Assembly: GCA_003508835.1 (NCBI GenBank)
Contig: PUFA01000182.1
Location: 3,214,487 to 3,278,486, forward strand
Length of the DNA: 64,000 nucleotides
Origin: Eonycteris spelaea
Lineage: Eukaryota; Chordata; Mammalia; Chiroptera; Pteropodidae
Direction of reading: 5' to 3'
The translations under genes were made by a program, and so were the position numbers. Under the pieces are notes generated by a model, which was given only the letters and a program-made list of their open reading frames with translations, searched no databases and was not told the origin of the DNA. Shown piece after piece: positions 54,311 to 64,000 of the stretch. Numbering within the stretch: the first letter of the stretch is position 1; every line of letters starts with the position of its first letter.

Positions 54311-55049
54311 GGGCTCCGGGACCCTGTCCCTTCTGCTCTCCCAGGCTGCCTCTTGCGATTCCCTGGAAATCCCCGAATCTGACTAATTCCCTAGACATCC
54401 CCGGACTTGGCAGGCTCCTCCGTGCTGACACGGCTGGACCCACCCCTGCCTGGGCAGACTGCCCCCACTTCAGGCGAAGTGACCCGTAAAGGCCTCATGG
54501 TTCCCCGAGGGGGCCTGGCAGAGGTGGAGTCCATGCCTCCCGGCTGCCCGCAGTGACCTCCGGCTGGCTGCTGACCAGCTCTGCGCCTCAGTTTCTCCAC
54601 TCTGAGGGCCGTGGTGGGAGCGGGGCTGCCCTCGGACTTCACTCACGCCCCGGCTTGGTTTAATTTTTGCTGTCACCGTCTCCAAATTCCGAACTCTTTT
54701 GAACAAGGGGCCCCACGTGGTGACTTTTCATTGGTCCCGACAAATTGCGTGGCTGGTGGTGTGAAAATGCATCCGTCGCCCTCTGTCCCCCAAGTCAGCT
54801 TTTTCATCTCTGAATCTTCAGTGTCTATCGCTCAGTTTGCTGTCTCATTAGCTCTGAAAAGCACTTTTGGAATCAAAGTTATAACCCAAGTTGCCAAAAC
54901 CTTACACCTACCAAAGCAGAACCCACTCTGGATAAATCACAATTCCTCTCTGGGTCTCAGTTTCCCCATCTTCTCCATTGTGCTTGTGGGTTTGGGTCCA
55001 GGGAATCTGAGGCCTGATTTTTGTAGGGCAGACAGCTTTTAAGCATACT

Positions 55050-55385
55050 CTTCTCCCATACCAGACCAGGCCCTTGAACAGCTTTTATACTTGGTCTGGG
55101 CTGCCCTTCCTAGCAACTGTCTGACAAACTCCTACTTGAACTTCAAAGCCCCAGCATCAAGATCTTCTCCTCCCTCCAGCCCTCCATGATGACCCACGTG
55201 GAGATTTCACACCTCCCTGGGGCCCAGCTGGGAGTGTCTTGCCATGGCTCTGTCTCCCCTAGACTGGGGGCTTCCTGAGGGCAGGGCTGAGGACTGGGTT
55301 CTCCCTGGGGCCCCAGCTTTGCTCAGCTGGTGACCAGGCACAGAGCAGCATTCATAAGAGTTCGTCGAATGAATAAGCAAGCACG
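55050..55385 (+). mobile_element. LINE-2 3' end
   Basis: Typical L2 3' words occur in order: 'cttcaaagccccagcatcaa', 'ctagactgggggcttcctga', 'gggcagggctgagg' and 'caggcacagagcagcattca', ending 'cgtcgaatgaataagcaagc'. The last corresponds to the usual 'gttgaatgaatgaatg' terminus. Confidence 0.65.
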
Positions 55386-55979
55386 TGGAGAGGTGACCTC
55401 TAGTTTCAGGGGGCTGGGTCAGGTGCTGGAGGCCTCTGGCTGATGGTGAGGTGGGTCCAGGGGACGGGGAGGGGGGGCGCTTTCAATGCCGATGACCCAT
55501 TTGGGGAGGAGGTGGTGCCTCCAGCACTAGATCTGTCTGAACGGGCCCAGGCCACCACTTGGTGGGTCCAGTGGGCTCCAGTCACAGGAAAGCTGCCAGC
55601 TGTGCAGGGGCCTGGTCCCTCTTCCTGGCAGAGCGGCACATGCCGGCATCGTCCGCATCGGGGCCCTGGAAGCTCTAACGCGGACGGAGCCAGCAGGCAG
55701 CCACCCGATTCCCGCGGCCCTGTCCAAGGCGATCCAGCTCTCTCAGGGTGGCCCCGGGGTCTGACCCTGACCCGATGCCCCGCGTGCCAGGCTCCGTGTT
55801 GGGCTCCAGGGCCCTAGAACTCCCCTCGCGAGGGGAGCCGGGGTAATGAGCCGACTGCTGTTGGTGGCAGGAAATAAAGGAAGGGGCGTGCCGGGGGCGG
55901 CCAGGGACCTTTTCACAGGGTTTCCGGGAAGTCTCTGGCCTCCCCAGAGGCTTCAGAGGCAGGATCTGGGTTATAGGAG

Positions 55980-56560
55980 GACCCCGAAGGTCCGGGGCGA
56001 GAGCGCGCCCCGGGAGGGCGCAGCCCCGCGCGGAGGCCCGCAGGTCGGCGGGGTCGGGGCTGCGCTGCTGCGTCGACGCCGAGGCGCGAAGCGGGAGGCC
56101 GAGCGGCCGCGGCAGGGGGCGCGCTCGCGACTCCCGCCCGGGGTCCTCGGGGTCGCAGCCCCCGGCCGGGCTGCCGGGCCGCGGGCCGCCCGGGCTGGCC
56201 CGCCCCGCCCGGAGCTGCGCATGACCGGAAGTGCGGGGTCCCTCAAATGGACCGGAACCCGGAACCCAGACGAGCCCGGCCGTGGCGGAGCGCGAGAGAC
56301 GGAGGAGCCGCGGGCCCCGCGCCGGCCAGACCCGGGTCTGAGGTGAGGCGCGTCCGGCCCGAGCCCCGCCCGCCGCCGCCGCCGCCGCCCGGCCCGAGCC
56401 GTGCGCCGGCCCGCGCCGGCCGCGCCCGGGTGGGGGGGGCTCCGCGGTTCCGGGGCTCCGGGGCCGGCGGCGCGGGAAGCGGGGCGGCGCGTCCCCGCCC
56501 TCCTCGGCAACCCCTGACCCCGCCCTCTGCCGCGACCCTTCACCTCGGCTCCCCGCGGGG
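55980..56560 (+). promoter_or_regulatory. CpG island with putative untranslated first exon
   Basis: This is the strongest CpG island in the right third of the window. It contains an ETS core (ACCGGAAGT, 56,224-56,232) and GC boxes, and a good donor (GAG|GTGAGG, GT at 56,343) at the end of a plausible exon on +. By human synteny the next gene to the right of GAMT is DAZAP1, on +. However, the expected DAZAP1 start (MNNSGADEIG) and its RRM exons are not in the window, so I give no symbol. The 322-codon open frame on - (55,675-56,643) is an effect of CpG-rich sequence. Confidence 0.55.
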
Positions 56561-58599
56561 AATCCCCGACCCCGCCCTCCTCGGCGACCCCCGACCTCGC
56601 CCGTCGGTGATTCCCTGTCCCCTCCCTTCTTGTGACCCCCCATCTCCGTGCCCCCAGCTTCTCCCTTTCTGGAGGGGCCCTGATCTCGGCCGTCTCAGAG
56701 GTCCCTGCCCCCAGGCTCCTTGGGGATCCTGCCCCTTCCGCCTCAGCGTCCCTCCTCCCAGGACACCTTGCCTGGCTCCCTCCCGTCCCAGTGCTCCCAG
56801 ATGGGCAGACACTCTGGGTTTTGGGGTGGGGTCCTTGCTGGTACTGGCAGAGCACGTTGAGGTGGGAGTGTCACCGGGAGCTGGCATTGGAACCTGGCCA
56901 CCAGAGAGGGCTGAGGGTGGGGTGGGGGGGTGGCAGCGCTGGCCCCCGCCCCAGAGGTGGGCGATGAGCAGCCAGTGTGGGTGGTGGGGAAGGCGAGGCT
57001 GCCGGGCGGGTCCTGCCCGCCAGTGCTGCTTCCCGCACCCAGAGCCCTAGGCTGGTGGGCCCGGAGGGACAGGGCGTGGACGGCCAGTCAGCAGCCCCGG
57101 GCACTGGTGGGGTGTCTCCTGGCATATTTCGAAGGTCCCTGGGAAGGAAAAAGAACTGAGTCTGTAAAACGCGTGTCTGGGGCAACCCCAGCTTCTACTT
57201 CCCGGAACGCCTGCCCCGTGTCCTTCCCGCCTGTCCGTGGCCCCCCTCTGGCTGGGTTTGGTGCTGTCTTTTTGCACCCAGGACAGGAGGGTGTCCGGTC
57301 GGAAGCTGGCTTGTGACAAGGCCTGCGGGCAGTTTGGGGTCGTGGGTGTTCCGTGGCGTGACGAGGAGGGGCGGCTGGTGTTGCCCGGTGCTTAGCCGGG
57401 ACCTGCCTGGCTGCCGCGGGCACAGCTGGTCTGTCCCCTTTGGGAAGGTTCAAGGAGAATGGACCTGGGGCCCGGGGCACGGACCCCAAAGGGAAGAAGG
57501 GCTGCTTGTCATAGGCAGTGAGACCCCAGGGATGGTCAAAGGCCAGTCCGTTGGTAGCTGTGGGGCCGGGTCCCTCCTCCAGGCCAGGCAGCCCAGAGCT
57601 GGGCCTGAGCCTGCAGCTGCTTCTCCCCACTGTGCGCCCTTGTCCCCGGCTGTGGGGGGTGCTGTGCCCTTGAGGATCCTGCTAGTAGAGAGGTGCCCAC
57701 GGTCCCGTTGTTGAGGCTGAGACCTGGGGCCCCAGCTGCCATCGTATCTGCGTCCTTCCTCCCGGCACCCTGGATTTTCCTAGGGAAGGCCCCAGATGTG
57801 GGTGGTGGCTGCTTGGGGCTGTCTGGTCAGGTCCCCATAGTGCAGTCTGCCTTGAGTCCCAGCGGGGAACACTGACCATGAAAGCTGTACTGTTGGGCAG
57901 GTGTGCTGGGCAAGGGTGGGTTGGGGGGCGAGGTGCAGGCGCCTGTCAGCCCTAGGAGACGGGGAGCGATGGACACGGTCCCCAGGGACAAGCTAGTGCA
58001 GGCCGGGACCAGGGGTGCCCTGGGATTTGGGGAGGCTTTGGTTTAACGGAGCACCTGAGCTGATGCCTGCTCACGCCTGCTTGGAGCCAGGCCTGCTTGA
58101 GTGTGTGTTGGGGGATGGTTGCGCTGTGGCAGAGAGTGGGGAGCCGCCAGGCCCAGACAGGGGCTGGCTTTCCAGGGGAGGCAGTTGGCTTTGAGGTTGG
58201 GGAGGCCGCAGGTGACAGGTGGGCAGCCCAGGGCCAGTGCTCTCCAGCTGCGTGACCTTGGGTCAGTCGCCACTGCCACCGGGGGCAGCCAAGGCAGGAC
58301 CCCCACAGCCCTGTCCCCACTAAGGTGTGATCAGCCTAGCAGTGTCTCAGATGCTCCTGCAGCAGGGGCCGGCTGGAAACGCTGACCCAGCGCGGGGCTT
58401 GGCCGCGTGAGCGAGCTCGTCCGGGAATAAAGAGGCAACTGTGTCCGGTCCCCAGAGGCCACCTCCCCCCAGGACAGCCTCCGCCTGATGAAGCCTTTAT
58501 GGCCCCAGGCAGGCGGGGGTAACGTGATCCCAGAGTGAGAACAGAGCTCCGGGCTGACTCCGGCGTGCAGCGGCAGCCCCCGTGGCACCAGCAGTTGCA

Positions 58600-58763
58600 G
58601 GTGTGCGTGTGTGCGTGTGCGTGTCATGTGTCGGCGTACGCACACACATGTGCGTGTGAGTTGCACGAGCATGCATGTTTTGTGCTCATGAGCATATGCA
58701 TGTTTGTGTCCGTGTGTGTGTGAGTGTGCATGTGAACACATGCGTCGTGTGTCACGTGTGTGT
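58600..58763. repeat. Alternating TG/CA/CG simple repeat
   Basis: About 160 bp of degenerate purine-pyrimidine alternation, such as 'gtgtgcgtgtgtgcgtgtgc' and 'gtgtccgtgtgtgtgtgagt'. It resembles the repeat at 49.6-49.8 kb in composition but not in exact sequence. Confidence 0.85.
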
Positions 58764-61700
58764 GCTGTTCGTCATGGGCAGGCATGGCACGTCTCCAGCC
58801 ACTCTTTCCACGGCCGAGGGCGCTGTGGTCAGTCTGTGGGGGGCTGGGCGTGGCGGCTGCCCGTGGAGCTGGCACGCGGTCCCCAGTCCCAGTGCAGCCT
58901 GGTCTGTCCCCTGCTCAGCCCCACCCCCGCCACCCCCGGTTCTGCCCACTCGTGGACACGGCCTCAAGTCTTGGTGTCCGTGGGGTGCCCTGCGAGTGCG
59001 GGTTCCCGCCCATAAGTGGAACCCTGTCCTCTCCCCCTCAGGCTGTTCCCACGGGAGGGGCCGGGCTGGGACGGAAGGCAGACTTCTTCATCCTGGCACT
59101 GGTGACAGCCGCCTGCGGTCGCCTGCTTCCCTCGCTGGGAGGTTTGGTCCCCTGCAGGCAGGTGGTGACTCAGGTGAGGGCCCAGACTGTGGTTTCTGGT
59201 CACCTGCTGCCCCGGGCTCTCCCAGGCCCCCTGGGAGCAGAGCCTAGACCTGCCGAGTGTGTGTGTCTTACACGTGACCTACACGTGACGGCCCTCGATC
59301 ACGTGACGCCTGTGAGAGACGCCAGACCCACGAGGCCACCCTGAATGATCCCACCTGGCCAGGGTGCCCCACACAGGCACGTCCACAGACAGGAAGTGGT
59401 GGAGTGGTTGTCGGGGGCTGGGGCTGCGTGGGTGAGGGAATGTTAGGGAGCTCTGAATATGCGGACACCACTGAGGCATGTCCTCTAGCGGTGGGTGTGG
59501 CACGTGAACTGTCCCCATGAAACAAAGAGAAGGCAAAGCAAAGGGACCAGGGCCTGTCCTCGCCCCTCCACTGCCCGTGCCGGGCGGCCTGCGGCATCTT
59601 CTCACGGGCGCCCCGCTGCTCTCCACAGCAGGGCCCACATCCGGGGTGCACTCGGCCGCCAGGCTGCGCCGTGCAGTCCTCCCTCCAGACCGGGCCCCGT
59701 GGGGGCACCCCGGCTTCCTCCCGTCCCCTGCAGAGCGAACCCCACATGAGGCTGAAGCAGACTGCTGCCCACGCCCCCAGGGCTTGCCCAGGCAACTGAA
59801 GGCGGTCACCACATTTCCTGGGTGTCCACCCAAGGGTCAAAGGCTGTGGACACAGGAAGCTGGGCCAGGGCTGGTCCAGGGGCCAGTAAACTTTTATGGC
59901 CCTGACTTACCTTCCAGGCCTCAGAGGTGACTTGGAGGCCCTGGGAGTCCCCAGCCTCTCACGCCCTGTGGCCTGAGGCTCTGAGACCCCAGAGGTTGAG
60001 GAGAGGCTGGCCCTGGCGGGACAGGCCAGGTGTGGAACAGGATGGCCCCTCACACCCTCATCTGTCCTGGGGATGCAGCTCTGCCCTGGAAGCTGTGGAG
60101 TGGGGGTATAGCAGCCCCGGCCCCGGCTGGGTTTGAGCTTGGTGCTGGCAGCACTGGGCATGGGGGCCTCTCCTGGGGTCACCAGTGAGTAAGGGAGCGA
60201 CCGGTCCAGCAGCGTTTTGGGGGTTTTCACTAGAGATGAGCCCTCCAGGAGCTCAGCCCACTCCTTTGGGGGGCTCAGGATGAGAGAGACCCGAGGCGGA
60301 TGTGGGGGGCTGTCAGGGACAGCCTTCGGGATCCTGGGTGCTGACGGGCAGCGGGGCCTCTGTGGGAATCTGGTGGAAGGTGCTGCTCAGGGCGGGCTGG
60401 GCGTGACTGCTGGACCCCAGCTTTGAGAAGTCAGGGGCTGCCCCCCCAAACCCAGACCTGCCGCTTGTCTTGAAAAACCAGCCTGTCTGGAAGCCTGGGC
60501 CGCCCGCATTCCTGAGCCCCACAGTCCCCCACTGTTGGCCCTCGTGGGCCCTGGGGAGGTTCCCGAGAGGGGCCCACGTCCCCATAGCCTGTCACTGTGT
60601 GGGCTGGCGCCTGCTGCCACTGGTCCACGGGCTGGGGAGCTGTGTCCTCGCTCACTGGTATCCCCAGAGCCACCCCATCCTGGTCCTGGGGCCCGGGATG
60701 TGGCACCTCATGATGCAGAGAAGTCTTGCAGACGGGGCTAAGCTGAGAACCCTGAGGTGGGGGTGAGCGTGGATTCCTGGGGACCCAGGTCCTCATGAGC
60801 AGAGGACATTCTCCACTGGACGCGGGAGGGGAGCGGAAGACCGGCCGTGGCCTGGCGTGCAGGGGACACGGCCAGGCGGCCATGCCGGCAGCCGCGTGAG
60901 CAGTCGTGTGCCCCAGGCGTGCAGCGTGGAGCCCAGCTGGGGGCCCGGGTCCAGCTGGCCTGCACGTGCCACCTGCAGCGCCCCGTGGGGACCCACGTGT
61001 GCCGTTTTAACCCGCCAGGCTGTGGTCACCTGACGCGGCAGCCGAAGTGGGTCCAGGCTCCGTCAGCGCGTCTTGTGGCTCCTGCGATTTGGGGGTCTCT
61101 GCCTTCTTCCCAGAGGGGGCACGGAGTCTAGCCCTGATTGGACAGTGCTTTAGCAAGGTCGCTGTCCGTGACCTCAGCCCGAGCCTGGGGAGCTCCTCCC
61201 GCGGGACACTGTGCCCTTCGGGCTCGGACGAAGGTCCTTGTGATGTTCTCGGCACCGGGCTGGACGAAGGAGTCTGCGGAGGCCGCTGATTGGTCAGGCA
61301 TCTGGCCGGGGGCAGCCCCAGCCACCGTCCCGCTCAGGGCTCTCCAGTCCAGGGAGCCAGGTGGAGTGACCTGCCGTGCAGGCTGACCTGAGGCACAACC
61401 GTCATCAGGCAGGCGACGGGACGGTAGCAAGTTGAAGGAGGGGCGGTCCACCCTCCACACAGACCGCGGACAGACTGCTCGCGTCGGCATCGAGGACCGC
61501 GAAGTCAGGGTCAGGGGCTTTGGCTTAGCATTGGCATGGGGGAGGAGGACCCAGGGGTCACAGGAGACCCCCAGCTCCGTGTGTCTGAGGCCACAGACCT
61601 GCACAGGCCGGTCCCTGGACGGAAGCTGCCGTGTCCGCTCAAGCTCGGGGCCCCGGTGTCTGAGTGCTTCATGGAGCACCCGCCTCCCCCAATGGCCATC

Positions 61701-61827
61701 GCAACATCGTCGTTCCGCCTTGCCCCACCTGGGGCTGTCCGGGCCGCTGCCCGGCCCGCTGGTCTACAGTAGACAGGTCTGCAGACCTGCGGTCAGCAGA
61801 GGCATTGGCCAGAGCCAGCCAGCCACA

Positions 61828-61897
61828 GGCGACCCAGACCGGTGTCCCCGGAGCCCGGCCCAGGCGACCCAGACCGGTGTCCCCGGAGCCCGGCCGC
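61828..61897 (+). repeat. 35-bp tandem duplication
   Basis: The unit beginning AGGCGACCCAGACCGGTGTC occurs twice in direct succession with essentially no differences. The identity suggests a recent event or a copy-number-variable site. Confidence 0.85.
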
Positions 61898-64000
61898 AGG
61901 CCCTCTTTCCTGCATACACGTTTGTTTCTCCAAACGTCACTCCTTGCTGCGGGCTCGGTTCTGCTTCCCCGGGGCAGCGTCTTCCAGCGGCCGCCCGTCT
62001 GTCCTGGGTGGGGTGCGGCTGGGTGGCGGGCGGTGGGGCACTGACACGCTGCTGCTTTCTCCTTGGGCCCCCGCCTATCCCTGGGGTGGCACCTGGGGTC
62101 CCTGCGTGTGCCCTGTCACCAGCCCCAATGGAGTCTGGCTCTGCTGCTTTCACTCTTGGAGTTAGGCTGGAGTGGTCACCCCCAGCCCAGGGCCACCTCC
62201 GGTCACTGTCTGCTTGGCCAGGCGTTGACAGTGCCGGGGCTGGGGTGTCAGCTGAGCGGCCTCCCGGCTCGGCTCCTCAGAGGCGCTGTTGGTCCCCCTG
62301 TCCTGCCAGGTGGAGTGGCTGCCTGATGCCTCAGCCTGGGTGCGAGGGACAGGGGCTCATGTCCAGGAGGACAGGAGGTTTTGCAAAAGGTGGCTTTGGG
62401 TGAAGCACGTGAGCTCAGCCCCAGTGGGGACCTGTAGAGGCGGAGGGTCCTGCCGGCCACCTCTCACTGCATGTCTGAGCCCTTTTCCCCGCCTGGAAGC
62501 CCGAGGTCACACGCGTGGCGCCGGCCTGATCTGGTCGGCAGCGCTCCGCCTGCTGGCTGCCAGGAGTCTCTGGGATTCGGGCCGAAGGTCAGGGCAGCTC
62601 CTGCTGGGTTTGCCGCCTCCCGCTGTTCAAGGCTCCGGAGGCAGCTGTGCCACTGGCCACACGTTGGGTGGCTGAGACCGTGGGTACCTGTGCCCTCCTG
62701 GTCTTGGAGGCCAGATGTCCAGAGACCAGGGTGTGGCAGGGCGGAGCTCGCTCTGCAGGCCCCAGGTGGTCCTTCCTGCCCGCCACCCCTGGAGGCTCCC
62801 GGGACCCTTAGCTTGTGGCCACCTCACTCAGGTCTCGGCCCCTCTCACTCACGTGACTGTCTAGCCCTCACTCCTGTGAGGCAGCGGTCTGCTCCAGCGT
62901 GACCTGGTCTCCACCGATCCCGCCTGCGGAGACCCCGTTTACTGATGAGGGTCGGCTCGCAGGTCCCCGACAGATGTGAGTTTGAGGGACAGCTCCCTGC
63001 AGCACGGGGCCTTCTCCGAATCCCTGGTCCCTGCTGGCTCTTGGGCCCAGGGCCTCCCCTTGGCCCCATGTCCCCCTTTTCCTGCCTTCTCCTATGGTCC
63101 CACCCCGAGACCCCCAGCCTCAGTGGTCAGTAGATGAGGGGTGGGCCTCTGAGACTGAGGGAAACAGCTACCGCACCCCCAGGACCCTCACCTCCTTTGT
63201 TCTCGGGGAGCCTGCTCACAGAGGTGGCTGTCCAGGTGCGTGCCCCCTCGTGGGTCCTGGGGGAGCTAAGCTGTGCCCGCCAGCTCAGGCCGGCCACTGG
63301 GTCTTGCCCACGCTGAGCCCGCCCTCCCTCGCCCGTGCAGGATGTCCCCGCTCCTGCCCTGCCAGGGCCCCCCACTGGGGACTGACCACAGGCCGGCTCT
63401 GACCCGCAAGGTGTGGAGGGGGCTCCCCCACCCATAGTGCTCCGGCCTCCACGGACACCCCTTCCCCCAGAGGGTCCTGTCAGCCAGATCGGCCCGGCCA
63501 GGCCCGCCCTGCTCCTGTCCCGGTCTCAGCCCAAGGCGGGGGTGGCCGGAGAGGCTGCTGTCCTGTACCCCTGAGAGGCCAGCAGGTCCCTGCCACCTAG
63601 AGACGTGGTTCTGGGGCTCAGCCTTGCCCTGTCTTGGCAGGACGTGGATGAGATAGCGGGCGGCTGGCTCAGCGTGTTGGGGGCTGAGCCGACAGCTCAG
63701 CGTAGTGCGAGGCCCTCGGTCTGTCTTGGGGCATCGGCCCCGCGGCAAGGTCCGGCCTGGGTGACGGAGCCTGGGACGCGTCCCGGGGTCAGGCTCTCCC
63801 AGCTGCCGGCCTCTCCCCACCTCTCACTCGGATGGTCCTGTCTGGGCGCCGACCCCTTGGTCTGTCTCCCACGATGACGCGTGTGACGGCCCTTCTCAGG
63901 GGAAACCCTGCCAAGGTGAATTACCCCCTCGAGGTCACCTGCGTCCCACCCATCCCCAGATGTGCATCTCCACGTGCTCCTGGGCCTGGCCTTTCGGCCG

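Larger units (their letters stand above)
50530..55040. other. Intergenic, repeats only
   Basis: Apart from the MIR copies listed, I see no gene. A short GA-rich simple stretch lies at about 53,040-53,105. A CpG-rich patch at about 53,190-53,560 contains GC boxes. Neither a splice-bounded conserved peptide nor an RNA gene is evident. Confidence 0.45.
56600..64000. other. Intronic or intergenic, no supported exon
   Basis: If the CpG island at 56 kb is a + strand promoter, this stretch would be its first intron. I see no conserved exon on either strand. It contains a TG-alternating repeat (58,600-58,763), a possible MIR trace near 58,240-58,270 ('agctgcgtgaccttgggtca') and a 35-bp tandem duplication at 61.8 kb. 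The rest is unremarkable GC-rich sequence. Confidence 0.45.

Noticed and set aside
55675..56643. 322-codon open frame on - across the 56 kb CpG island
   Set aside because: Low-complexity Arg/Gly/Pro/Ala translation antisense to a likely promoter and first exon; typical artefact of a CpG island.
55980..64000. Naming the gene at 56 kb DAZAP1
   Set aside because: Synteny predicts it, but neither its first coding residues nor any RRM exon can be found in the window.

Overview
This is a GC-rich stretch of a placental mammal's nuclear genome. It contains spliced genes with GT-AG introns, CpG-island promoters, two nuclear tRNA genes, and fossil LINE-1, MLT1, MIR and L2 repeats. There is nothing prokaryotic in it. 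Three protein genes are recognised from exon-by-exon translation: PWWP3A (also called MUM1 or EXPAND1) on +, NDUFS7 on +, and GAMT on -. A divergent tRNA-Phe/tRNA-Asn pair sits between PWWP3A and NDUFS7. This is the gene order of human 19p13.3. The species cannot be fixed from the sequence; the style of the L1 3' tails suggests a laurasiatherian, with low confidence.

Layout. 1-22,700 is intergenic, with no exon I can support. It holds decayed L1 3' ends, MLT1 (MaLR) LTR copies, a probable solo LTR, a 16-bp minisatellite and some CpG-rich patches. 22,720-23,340 is the PWWP3A CpG-island promoter, followed by a degenerate ~20-bp repeat in intron 1. PWWP3A coding exons run from 24,372 to 34,906. 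35,190-37,730 is intergenic. The tRNAs lie at 37,737-38,013. NDUFS7 runs from 38,277 to 44,631, tail-to-tail with GAMT (CDS 45,470-48,040). 48,340-55,900 is intergenic with L2, L1 and MIR repeats. 55,980-56,560 is a CpG island with a plausible untranslated first exon on +. The sequence from there to 64,000 looks intronic or intergenic.

The genes are unrelated housekeeping functions: chromatin relaxation at DNA breaks (PWWP3A), the N2-cluster subunit of respiratory complex I (NDUFS7), and the last step of creatine synthesis (GAMT).

The most notable result is that all three genes carry small indels inside otherwise conserved exons, mostly 1-base losses in G/C-rich runs. In NDUFS7 and GAMT the losses add up to exactly three bases and leave a full-length open frame, so an automatic annotation would give a plausible but locally wrong protein. 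Sequencing or assembly error is the likeliest cause. The second theme is that old L1 and MLT1 copies have become extremely GC-rich relative to their remembered consensus, consistent with long-term GC-biased substitution in this region. I found no convincing new biological system.
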